Source of the DNA: JAABVD01 sp965204545
Lineage (GTDB): Bacteria > Verrucomicrobiota > Verrucomicrobiia > Opitutales > UBA2995
NCBI GenBank assembly: GCA_965204545.1
Contig: CBDBFA010000003.1
Span: 1,798,001-1,862,000 of the forward strand
DNA length: 64,000 nucleotides
Direction: 5' to 3'
Made by a program: the position numbers and the translations under genes. The notes under the pieces are model-generated. The model was not told the origin of the DNA and did not search any database. It saw only the letters and a list, made by a program, of their open reading frames with translations. Of this stretch, positions 52,956-60,899 are shown one piece after another; within the stretch, counting starts at the first letter, position 1; the number at the start of each line of letters is the position of its first letter.

Positions 52956-53013
52956 AAGTTAATCGATTAACTTCAGACTGAACGCTGAAAATAATATTTA
53001 GTTAATCGATTAA
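52956..53013. promoter_or_regulatory. Paired TTAATCGATTAA palindromes upstream of the channel fusion
   Basis: AAGTTAATCGATTAACTT is a perfect 18-bp palindrome at 52956-52973. A second TTAATCGATTAA (12 bp) lies at 53002-53013; centres are 43 bp apart, about four helical turns. The stretch 52915-53060 is AT-rich. This suggests a dimeric repressor binding cooperatively near the promoter of the gene at 53103. Confidence 0.6.
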
Positions 53014-53102
53014 GCATTAATTCTTTAGAAATTATAACCAAATACATCTTGAAAAATCGGGGCTATAGGTTAGGCAAGCAGCTTCCTGATTCCCTCTAAG
53101 AA

Positions 53103-54347
53103 TTGCCCCTTGCTACCGGGATCTGGGCAGAAACATTCTCCTATCAATTGAAACGCATTCGAGAAAAACTTTTTGAAATCATCTTCGGTAGCGGTCGCGC
53201 TACGAGGACCTTCGAACTTTGGCTGCTTGGTGCCATTGTGGTCAGTGTCATCGTCGTCATGCTTGAATCGGTTTCCGGGATCGGGCCGGTGTGGCTCGAT
53301 CGGCTGTGGAAGGCTGAGATCGTCTTCACGTCGATTTTCACCGTGGAGTACCTGCTGCGCCTATTTTGCCATCCGCGGCGGTCGCGTTATGCGTTCAGTT
53401 TCTTTGGTATAGTGGACATCATCGCGATTTTGCCGACTTGGCTGGCTTTTATCATTCCGGGTTGGGAATCCCTTATCGTGCTACGGGTGCTGCGGGTGTT
53501 TCGAATTTTCCGCATCTTCTCGCTGGGGCGCTTCTCACGGGCGGCGAGAACGGTAGCTAATGCTCTGAAAGCTACTCGCTACAAGATCGGGACCTTTGTA
53601 GTCGGAGTAGTTCTGGTCTCCGTTGTCGCAGGGTCGCTTCTGTACTTTCTGGAAGGTCCGGAGAACGGATTCACCAGCATTCCGGCAAGCACTTACTGGG
53701 CCATCATCACCATTACGACCGTCGGGCATGAAAGCCTAATGCCGTCGACAGTTCTTGGGCAGCTCCTGACGTCTGTCCTCGTAATTCTGGGCTACGCGGT
53801 GATCGCGATCCCGGTCGGCGTCATCACCTCGGAGGTGCTGGCGGCGAAGAATGCCCGCGATGCACTTCTCGCCGGTGAGGAGACCGAACGCCGGGAGTTC
53901 AAATCCTCGGCTTTCTACAGCTATCAAAATCCAAATATCCCGGAAAAGGTCATCTTCGAGGCATCCGTCATCAAGCCGGTTGCCGGGTTTCTGAACGCGA
54001 GAGGAGGCTTCTTGTTCATCGGGATAGATGACAACGCCACTCCTTTAGGAATTCAGAAAGACCTCGACCTGAAGAAGTGGGACACAGAAAAGTACGTGCG
54101 ACACCTTACAGATCGAATCGGCGAAGATCTGGGTCCGGCTGCTGCGACTTGCACCCACATACGTATAGAGACTGTAGAGGGACTGGATATCTGTACTGTC
54201 GAAATAGATCCGTCGCCCAACGAGGTGTGGTTAGTGAAATCGGATAAGTCCAGAAAGCGAAGGGTGTTCTACGTTCGGTCCAACAATTCGACGCGTGAAT
54301 TGGAAGGACCGGATCTCGTCAGTTACATCAGAAAACGATGGGATTAG
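53103..54347 (+). CDS. Voltage-gated ion channel fused to a Schlafen-type AlbA_2 domain
   Basis: A 414-residue fusion. Residues about 35-245 form a six-helix channel with an S4 carrying regularly spaced arginines (VLRVLRVFRIFRIFSLGRF) and a pore region TITTVGHESLMPST, where K+ channels have TVGYGD. After S6 (LVILGYAVIAIPVGVITSEV) comes an AlbA_2/Schlafen domain: ERREFKSSAF with the conserved Glu and Lys, and FLNARGGFLFIGIDD. AlbA_2 domains are putative nucleic-acid binders or nucleases. A membrane effector triggered by a DNA- or RNA-sensing domain, acting in abortive infection, is a reasonable inference. The start is uncertain: TTG 53103, or TTG 53148. Confidence 0.78.
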   Translation: MPLATGIWAETFSYQLKRIREKLFEIIFGSGRATRTFELWLLGAIVVSVIVVMLESVSGIGPVWLDRLWKAEIVFTSIFTVEYLLRLFCHPRRSRYAFSFFGIVDIIAILPTWLAFIIPGWESLIVLRVLRVFRIFRIFSLGRFSRAARTVANALKATRYKIGTFVVGVVLVSVVAGSLLYFLEGPENGFTSIPASTYWAIITITTVGHESLMPSTVLGQLLTSVLVILGYAVIAIPVGVITSEVLAAKNARDALLAGEETERREFKSSAFYSYQNPNIPEKVIFEASVIKPVAGFLNARGGFLFIGIDDNATPLGIQKDLDLKKWDTEKYVRHLTDRIGEDLGPAAATCTHIRIETVEGLDICTVEIDPSPNEVWLVKSDKSRKRRVFYVRSNNSTRELEGPDLVSYIRKRWD

Positions 54348-54424
54348 GAGACCTTAATTTTTTTCTTTCTTAATTCCTATCCCCTGCCGCGCCTAACAGA
54401 AGGATTATTCCGAGATTCGAAGGC

Positions 54425-55597
54425 CTAAACCGTCCTGAGCGAGAGAGTTTCAAGCGCGTTTGTAACTAGGAGTGCGGCATTCTCGATATCCTTGTCGGTG
54501 GTGAACCGGCCAAAGCTAAAGCGTATGGAAGCTTCTCTCTGCGGTGCAGTAAGACCGATTGCCTGAAGAACGTGAGAAGGTTCTGGAATTCCGGATGCGC
54601 ATGCTGCCCCAGTCGACGCTGCGAGGTGTGGTTGAAGGACAGCAAGTATGTCCTGCGCATGGAAGCCGTCAAAGTAGATGTTGGCGTTGCCAGGATGACG
54701 CATATTGTCATTAGGTCCGTTGATGGTGATAGGAAAATCACCGTTTTTTAGTAAATCAGTAAAAGCATCGCGTTGGTGTGCGATCCGGGTCCGCTCCTCT
54801 TCCGCAGTTTCATTGCCAACGATCTCAGCAGCTTTTCCCATACCGACGCAAAGAGGCAGCGGAACAGTACCGGACCGCAGGCCGTCTTGTTGTCCGCCTC
54901 CATAGATCAATGGCTCAATCATCTCCTTGAGATCTCGACGAATGTACAAGGCACCTATACCTTGCGGACCGTACATCTTATGTCCTGAAAGGCTTATCAG
55001 ATCAGCATGCGTGGCAAGATCACTCATGTCCATGGCACAAGGCGCTTGGGCTGCGTCACAATGGAACAGTATGCCTTTGTCAGAAAGCAACTTAGCAATT
55101 TTTTGGATGTTCTGAATTGTCCCAATTTCGTTGTTCACAGCCATTATAGACCCTAACAGAACATTTTTATCTAGATGCTTTTCCAAATCTTCGAAGTCGA
55201 TGAATCCCTCCCTGTTCACCGCAATGGTCTCGACGGTGAATTCCTCATGCTCGGATAGAGCACGCGCGGCGCCTAAAACGCACTTGTGTTCAATTGCGCC
55301 TACCAAGATGCGCCGACGATTGTCAGGCGCACGTCGGGCGAGGCCAAGCAATGCGAGGTTATTTGCTTCGGTGGCGCCTGAAGTGAAGATTACTTCATCG
55401 GCGTCGGCGCCTACCAATGCTGCTATGAATTCCGCTGCTCTACGAACCGACTTATCAGCCCGCCATCCGATGACATGATCAATCGAATGCGGATTACCAA
55501 ACGATCTACCCCAATAGGGGGCCATCGCTGTTAAGACCTGTGGATCAAGGGGCGTGGTTGCTTGATAATCTGCATAAATAGTTCGTCGATCATCCAT
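54425..55597 (-). CDS. sspA: Cysteine desulfurase, SspA/DndA-like
   Basis: A 390-residue PLP enzyme that takes sulfur from L-cysteine and would pass it to SspD for DNA phosphorothioation. Visible are the N-terminal IYADYQATTPLDPQVL, the PLP-binding Lys in SLSGHKMYGPQGIGALY and the catalytic Cys in STGAACASGIPEPSHVL. The frame runs 31 codons further upstream (to 55690), but the family N-terminus, a sigma70-like promoter at 55638-55666 and an inverted repeat at 55607-55631 all place the start at ATG 55597. It is divergent from sspB. An IscS/NifS role in Fe-S assembly is possible, but context favours Ssp. Confidence 0.88.
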   Translation of the reverse strand: MDDRRTIYADYQATTPLDPQVLTAMAPYWGRSFGNPHSIDHVIGWRADKSVRRAAEFIAALVGADADEVIFTSGATEANNLALLGLARRAPDNRRRILVGAIEHKCVLGAARALSEHEEFTVETIAVNREGFIDFEDLEKHLDKNVLLGSIMAVNNEIGTIQNIQKIAKLLSDKGILFHCDAAQAPCAMDMSDLATHADLISLSGHKMYGPQGIGALYIRRDLKEMIEPLIYGGGQQDGLRSGTVPLPLCVGMGKAAEIVGNETAEEERTRIAHQRDAFTDLLKNGDFPITINGPNDNMRHPGNANIYFDGFHAQDILAVLQPHLAASTGAACASGIPEPSHVLQAIGLTAPQREASIRFSFGRFTTDKDIENAALLVTNALETLSLRTV

Positions 55598-55606
55598 TCT
55601 AAATAG

Positions 55607-55631
55607 CCAACTGGAGAGTTCCTCCAGTTGG
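55607..55631. promoter_or_regulatory. 25-bp perfect inverted repeat in the sspA leader (candidate operator)
   Basis: CCAACTGGAG - AGTTC - CTCCAGTTGG: ten-base arms, five-base spacer. It lies between the sspA promoter and its ATG, so it could bind a repressor or fold as an mRNA hairpin that hides the translation start. Confidence 0.65.
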
Positions 55632-55637
55632 TTTGAC

Positions 55638-55666
55638 ATTAAGGCGAAATAAAGAAACAGTGTCAA
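55638..55666 (-). promoter_or_regulatory. sigma70-like promoter of sspA
   Basis: On the minus strand: TTGACA (55666-55661), a 17-bp spacer, CTTAAT (55643-55638). The -35 is perfect and the -10 matches four of six. A second TTGACA on the plus strand (55633-55638) faces sspB but has no convincing -10. Confidence 0.55.
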
Positions 55667-55696
55667 CCTGGACATTCCAACCAGGCGCAAAAAAGT

Positions 55697-56665
55697 ATGA
55701 TTAGAGGTCCCCTACACCAAAAAGGCTATAAACCACAGCTTTCCGGTCACGAGACGTTTCCCCTCCGATATGGATGGCTCAAGAAAGCTTTCGATGCTGT
55801 CTCGGAAACAGAAGACAATGAGATTAGTCGGTCGGTATTCAAAGCGAATGATGCCATTGCAAGGTTCGGTGTCGGCAGGAACATGGTTTCTTCCATAAAA
55901 CATTGGGCAACAGCGATAGGTATTATAGAGGATGATTCGCGCCGGATCAAAACGACTCAATTTGGTAGGCGCATATTCTCTTCAGGTGGCCTTGACCCAT
56001 ATATGGAAAACCCGGCTACGGCATGGCTTGTACACTGGCAACTTTGTGGCAAACCACCCAACCCCCCAAAACCACACAAAACCACTTGGTTCTGGGCGTT
56101 CAACCATTTTCCGTCCCCACTTTTTGAGCGCGAGATGTTCGTCAAGGGCATATTGAAACTTGCGAGGGATCGTGAATGGCCACGTGCTTCGGTATCAACA
56201 ATCAAAAACGATGTAGCCTGTTTTGTCCGCACCTATGTGCAACTTCAATCAAGAAAGGCTAACCGCGAGGATACATTGGAGTCTCCACTTACAGAACTTG
56301 GGCTAATCCGGTCCACAGGAAGCCGCGACAGATTTCGGTTCGTGCTAGGGCGGAAGCCTTCACTCGGTTCCGGTGTTTTTTGCTATGCAGTAACCGAATT
56401 TTGGTCCGGCTATTCCTCAGCGCGGACCCTCTCTTTTGAGGCCCTCGCCCATGAACCCGGGTCACCGGGCCGAGTCTTCTTATTGGATGAGAACGACTTA
56501 ATTGATCGACTCTCCACTCTTGAGGATGTGAGCAATGGTCTTTATCAGTGGTCAGAAACCGCCGGGCTAAAGCAATTGATTCGGAATGGTGAGTTGAATG
56601 GAATAGATGCTATCAATTTCATTGAAGACGACTTTAGTGTTCAAAAAAGAAAGGAAATTGCCTGA
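55697..56665 (+). CDS. sspB: DUF4007 protein, SspB-like
   Basis: A 322-residue DUF4007 protein. The conserved N-terminus reads LSGHETFPLRYGWLKKAFDA and FKANDAIARFGVGRNMVSSI. In characterised Ssp systems SspB is a DNA-nicking protein needed for single-stranded phosphorothioation, and it carries this domain. It is first in an operon of overlapping genes: its TGA overlaps the next ATG (TGATG). No strong ribosome binding site precedes it. The gene is transcribed away from sspA with about 100 bp between start codons. Confidence 0.85.
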   Translation: MIRGPLHQKGYKPQLSGHETFPLRYGWLKKAFDAVSETEDNEISRSVFKANDAIARFGVGRNMVSSIKHWATAIGIIEDDSRRIKTTQFGRRIFSSGGLDPYMENPATAWLVHWQLCGKPPNPPKPHKTTWFWAFNHFPSPLFEREMFVKGILKLARDREWPRASVSTIKNDVACFVRTYVQLQSRKANREDTLESPLTELGLIRSTGSRDRFRFVLGRKPSLGSGVFCYAVTEFWSGYSSARTLSFEALAHEPGSPGRVFLLDENDLIDRLSTLEDVSNGLYQWSETAGLKQLIRNGELNGIDAINFIEDDFSVQKRKEIA

Positions 56666-59600
56666 TGGCTCTTGCAGAACGGACTAGGGTTGCGCGACGT
56701 TTCCAGCGATCAATCCGCATCGACACTGATATTGGCGATGCCGCCGCATTGGATGGATTCATCTGTCCTCGATCCTCCGCAGATGTCCTCAAGACGATGG
56801 CCCGACATGTGGCTGGGGATGGGCAAGGAGCTTTCACGTGGACGGGCCCTTATGGCAGCGGAAAATCGAGCTTGGTCGTCGTCCTTAGCGCTGCACTCAA
56901 TGGGAATAGGTGGATCTCTCGTAACGCGGAATCCATTATAGGTTCCAATACGGCAGCACTCCTTAACAAAGCATTTCCCCGCAGGACGAGAGGTTGGCGC
57001 ATCTTACCTGTGGTCGGTCGGAGAGCGCGACCGGCACAGGTTATCGGAGAAGCTATTTCGGAAACTGATTTCTTAACAGAACCGATGCCGAAGTCCTGGA
57101 CCGATAAGCGCGTCCTTGATGCTCTTGACGCTATTGCCAAGCGTAATCCTCGGGCCGGAGGAGGTTTAATGGTCTTTATTGACGAGATGGGGAAATTTCT
57201 GGAAGCGGCCGCCAAGGACGGGTCAGATATTTACCTTTTTCAGGAACTTGCGGAGCGGGCCTCACGTAGTGGTAATCGGCTCATAGTGGTTGGAGTCCTT
57301 CATCAAGCCTTCGAGGAGTACGCTCATCGCCTTTCGCGTGAAATGCGGAACGAATGGTCTAAGATTCAAGGTCGATTCGTAGATCTAACAGTCAACACAA
57401 GTGGTGATGAGCAGATCGACTTGGTTGGGCGCGCAATCGAATCGGACCATCACCCAAAGAATCCAGGGCCGTTGGCCAAAGGCGTAGCTGGACTAATAAA
57501 ACGCCAGACGTCGTCTAATTTTGTGGAAATGCTGGAAGATTGCTGGCCGCTTCATCCAATAGTCGCTTGTCTTTTGGGTCCTATCTCACGCCGCCGTTTC
57601 GGGCAGAATCAAAGGAGTATATTTGGCTTTCTCAACTCGTCGGAACCACAGGGATTTCAGGATTTTCTCCAGCACGCCATCGAAGATGACCATTATGGTC
57701 CGGATCGCCTTTGGGATTATTTGCGAATCAACTTGGAACCCTCCATCTTGGCTTCTCCGGATGGGCACCGTTGGGCCTTAGCTATCGATGCTTTAGAGCG
57801 GTGCGAAGGCAGGAGTGGAGAAGACTTACATATCAGGTTGCTCAAGGTGATCGCTGCAGTCGACATGTTTAAGGGCCGTTCTGGACTCTATGCTAGTCGC
57901 GACCTTTTACAAATTGCGCTCCCTGGTTACGACCCTGGCGAGATCGGGAATTCTTTGGCGGATCTACAACGTTGGTCTTTCATTACCTACCGAAAGTTTT
58001 CCGATGCATATTCGATTTTTGAAGGCAGCGATTTTGATATTGATCGTGCGATTGAGCAAAGTTGGGAAAACATTGGTGCACTGGACTTTGCCTCGTTCGA
58101 TGCGCTGGCGGGCCTCCAGCCGATCGTTGCCAAGCGCCACTACCACGATACGGGTGCTCTCCGCTGGTTCGACTTCAGCATCGTTCCCATGGCAGATATT
58201 CGAAAAATTGTGGATGATTTTAAACCTCCCCATGATGCCATCGGAAGCTTCTTCCTGGCGATTCCGACCCAAGGCGAATCGCTAGAGACGGCTAGAAAAA
58301 TCTGCCAGGATGCGGTGCGGGAGAATGGTGGCTTGGATGTCGTCGTAGGCCTTGCCCAGCGAGCCTGGGAAATACCGGTCCAAATGCGGGAGCTTGCCGC
58401 CCTTAAGCAAGTGCGCCAAGAGACACCAGAACTTTTGGGTGATAGGGTAGCTCGGATTGAAGTCGAAGCGCGCATAGCCGAAGTTCAGGGGCAGCTTGAA
58501 AGTGAATTAATCCACGCTCTCAGCAGCGCTTCCTGGTATTGTAAGCAGGCGGAGGCGAAAGCGCTGTCTCAAGCAGGTCTCAACCGTCTTGCTTCGGATC
58601 TGGCAGACGCTCAGTTCAAGAGTGCGCCAAGGCTTCACAATGAATTACTTTGCCGTGTGAAACCTTCAAGCACCGCGGTCGCCGCGCGAAATGCTCTCCT
58701 GCGCCGCATGGTGCTCAAAGAAGGTAAAAAGCGACTCGGTATCAAAGGATTTCCCGCTGAGGGTGGTCTATTTGTATCATTGCTGGAGGGGACCGGACTG
58801 TACCAAAAAACGAAGGAAGGATGGCGTTTCGTTGCTCCCAAACAGGACGAGAATGGACCTCAAAATTTGGATCCCACCTGGCGTGAAGCGACGAAATTTC
58901 TAAAGACTAATGCCCATCGAGCGGTGCCCATCTCTGAAATCTATGATGTATGGCACCGAGAACCGCTCGGTATAAAGAAAGGGCTCCTGCCGGTTTTGGC
59001 TGTGGCCTACCTTCTGTCACAACGCGGTAGTTTGGCCTTTTATCGTGAGGGAATTTTTCGGGCTCACATATCGGATCTGGATATCGATTACCTCATCAAG
59101 GACCCTGCCTGTGTTCAGTTGCGATGGATGGATCTTTCCGAGGTCTCGCGGCGGCATCTATCCAAGATGGCCGACATAGTGAGGAATTTGGATGAGGAGA
59201 ACAGACTCAGCCACCTTACGCCCATTGATGTGGCAAGGGGCCTTGTTGCGATTTATGATCGGATTCCGCCGTGGGTCGCCCGCACACAACGCCTGTCGGA
59301 CAATGCAAAACGTATCAGACAACTATTTAAGCAGGCCAACGATCCGAACCAGTTAATTTTCAACGATATTCCCGAAATAGTGAAGAAGGGTTCAGTTTCA
59401 AGTGAGACCATCGCCATTGACCAAGTTGCTGACTGTATTCGGGAGGGCTTGAAGGAGTTACTGCAAGCCTATCCCGCAATGCTCAACCGCATGCGAGAGA
59501 CGCTCCTTGTGGAACTGCAGGTTCCAAATACATCCTCTTCGACGTTACGCGAACTGCGTAATCGCGCCGAGAATATTCGCGGGCTTGGAGGGGACCATCG

Positions 59601-60069
59601 GCTTGAAGCTTTCATTGTTCGGCTTGCCCGGTTCGAAGGAGCAAAAGAGGATATGGAGGGATTGGCAGGGATGGCGGTAAACAAACCCCCTCGCGATTGG
59701 GTCGATCCCGACCTAGATCGCGCAACTGTTGAATTGGCCGATATGGCCCAAAGATTCATTCGTGCAGAAGCGTTTGCTCGGGTCAAAGGCCGCCAAGACA
59801 AGAGGCACGCTTTGGCCATGGTTGTCGGCATGGATGGACAACCTAGGTTGATCCATGGAGAATTCGAAATCACGGACCTTGATCAACCGGAGGTAAAAGA
59901 ACTGATAGAACAGGTTGAAGAGACCATACGAAGAAACAGCAATCATAGACGAAACATCATTCTTGCTGCGCTAGCCAAGTTGAGTGCTAAGCATCTGGAT
60001 TCCGCTAATACGACCAAACGAATGGCGACAGGAAAAAACAGTAGGGAGAAAAAGAAAGCGATTTCGTGA
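56665..60069 (+). CDS. sspC: Large P-loop ATPase, SspC-like
   Basis: A 1134-residue ATPase occupying the SspC position. The Walker A motif GPYGSGKSSL is at residues 61-70 and Walker B LMVFIDEMGKF at 168-178. The rest is helical with no recognised catalytic motif. In Ssp systems the ATPase is essential for modification. The general look (long P-loop protein after a DUF4007 gene) also recalls BREX-type ATPases, but the flanking desulfurase and PAPS reductase decide for Ssp. It overlaps sspB by one base and sspD by four (GTGA). Confidence 0.8.
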   Translation: MALAERTRVARRFQRSIRIDTDIGDAAALDGFICPRSSADVLKTMARHVAGDGQGAFTWTGPYGSGKSSLVVVLSAALNGNRWISRNAESIIGSNTAALLNKAFPRRTRGWRILPVVGRRARPAQVIGEAISETDFLTEPMPKSWTDKRVLDALDAIAKRNPRAGGGLMVFIDEMGKFLEAAAKDGSDIYLFQELAERASRSGNRLIVVGVLHQAFEEYAHRLSREMRNEWSKIQGRFVDLTVNTSGDEQIDLVGRAIESDHHPKNPGPLAKGVAGLIKRQTSSNFVEMLEDCWPLHPIVACLLGPISRRRFGQNQRSIFGFLNSSEPQGFQDFLQHAIEDDHYGPDRLWDYLRINLEPSILASPDGHRWALAIDALERCEGRSGEDLHIRLLKVIAAVDMFKGRSGLYASRDLLQIALPGYDPGEIGNSLADLQRWSFITYRKFSDAYSIFEGSDFDIDRAIEQSWENIGALDFASFDALAGLQPIVAKRHYHDTGALRWFDFSIVPMADIRKIVDDFKPPHDAIGSFFLAIPTQGESLETARKICQDAVRENGGLDVVVGLAQRAWEIPVQMRELAALKQVRQETPELLGDRVARIEVEARIAEVQGQLESELIHALSSASWYCKQAEAKALSQAGLNRLASDLADAQFKSAPRLHNELLCRVKPSSTAVAARNALLRRMVLKEGKKRLGIKGFPAEGGLFVSLLEGTGLYQKTKEGWRFVAPKQDENGPQNLDPTWREATKFLKTNAHRAVPISEIYDVWHREPLGIKKGLLPVLAVAYLLSQRGSLAFYREGIFRAHISDLDIDYLIKDPACVQLRWMDLSEVSRRHLSKMADIVRNLDEENRLSHLTPIDVARGLVAIYDRIPPWVARTQRLSDNAKRIRQLFKQANDPNQLIFNDIPEIVKKGSVSSETIAIDQVADCIREGLKELLQAYPAMLNRMRETLLVELQVPNTSSSTLRELRNRAENIRGLGGDHRLEAFIVRLARFEGAKEDMEGLAGMAVNKPPRDWVDPDLDRATVELADMAQRFIRAEAFARVKGRQDKRHALAMVVGMDGQPRLIHGEFEITDLDQPEVKELIEQVEETIRRNSNHRRNIILAALAKLSAKHLDSANTTKRMATGKNSREKKKAIS

Positions 60070-60899
60070 GCAACACAAGGCACGTGTTGGGTCTTTCGGG
60101 TGGTCGGGACAGTGCAGCGTTAGCCGTGCACATGCGGCAGAACCATCCAGAATTTGAAATTGACTACTTTTTTACGGATACGGGGAAGGAACTACCCGAG
60201 GTCTACGAGTTTCTGGTCAAGCTGGAAGGGTTTCTGGGCAAGCCAATCTTACGGTTAAATCCGGATCGTGACTTCGATTTTTGGCTGAAGCAGTACAACA
60301 ATTTTCTGCCTTCTCCACAAACGCGTTGGTGTACCCGCCAACTCAAGCTCCGGCCATTCGAGCAGTGGATTAGGCCGATGCTTGATGCTGGCGCAACTGT
60401 TTACAGCTATGTCGCCATACGGGCCGACGAAGAATACCGGGAGGGCTATGCCTCCAAGCATAATAATCTCATCGTTCGGCTCCCGTTCAAAGATGTCGGC
60501 ATCGATAAAGCAGGGGTTCTGGAGATTTTGGAAGGGTCAGGGTTGGGCCTCCCAAGGTATTATGAGTGGCGCACGCGAAGCGGGTGCACGTTTTGTTTTT
60601 TCCAGCAGAAAATCGAGTGGGTTCGGTTAAAGGAGCAACACCCCAACTATTTCGAGGAGGCCAAGAGTTACGAGAAGAACGCCGTTGAGCACGGATCACC
60701 GTTTACTTGGAGTCACGGGGAATCTCTTGATGACCTTGAAAAACCAGATCGAGTGGCAATGATCAAGGAGGAACACCTGCGCAGGTTGGAGCGAATGCGA
60801 GCCAAGCGTCTACCTAACCCTCTCCGACCTGATATGGAACCCATTGATGTTGACGACCTTTATGGTAAAGCTAAGGTCTGCCTAGCCTGTCATAAATGA
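60066..60899 (+). CDS. sspD: PAPS-reductase-like ATP pyrophosphatase, SspD/DndC-like
   Basis: A 277-residue PP-loop enzyme expected to activate the DNA backbone or the sulfur carrier with ATP. The PP-loop LSGGRDSAALA is at residues 10-20. Cysteines at 89 (RWCTRQLK), 174 and 177 (SGCTFCFF), and 272 and 275 (CLACHK) could hold an Fe-S cluster, as in DndC-type proteins. The start is GTG 60066, overlapping the sspC stop; its stop overlaps the next ATG. It depends on SspA for sulfur. The length is shorter than DndC and fits SspD. Confidence 0.87.
   Translation: MSNTRHVLGLSGGRDSAALAVHMRQNHPEFEIDYFFTDTGKELPEVYEFLVKLEGFLGKPILRLNPDRDFDFWLKQYNNFLPSPQTRWCTRQLKLRPFEQWIRPMLDAGATVYSYVAIRADEEYREGYASKHNNLIVRLPFKDVGIDKAGVLEILEGSGLGLPRYYEWRTRSGCTFCFFQQKIEWVRLKEQHPNYFEEAKSYEKNAVEHGSPFTWSHGESLDDLEKPDRVAMIKEEHLRRLERMRAKRLPNPLRPDMEPIDVDDLYGKAKVCLACHK

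Noticed and set aside
56665..60069. BREX (BrxC/PglY) assignment for the large ATPase
   Set aside because: No PglX methylase, PglZ or BrxA/BrxB gene is visible; neighbours are desulfurase, DUF4007 and PAPS-reductase genes.
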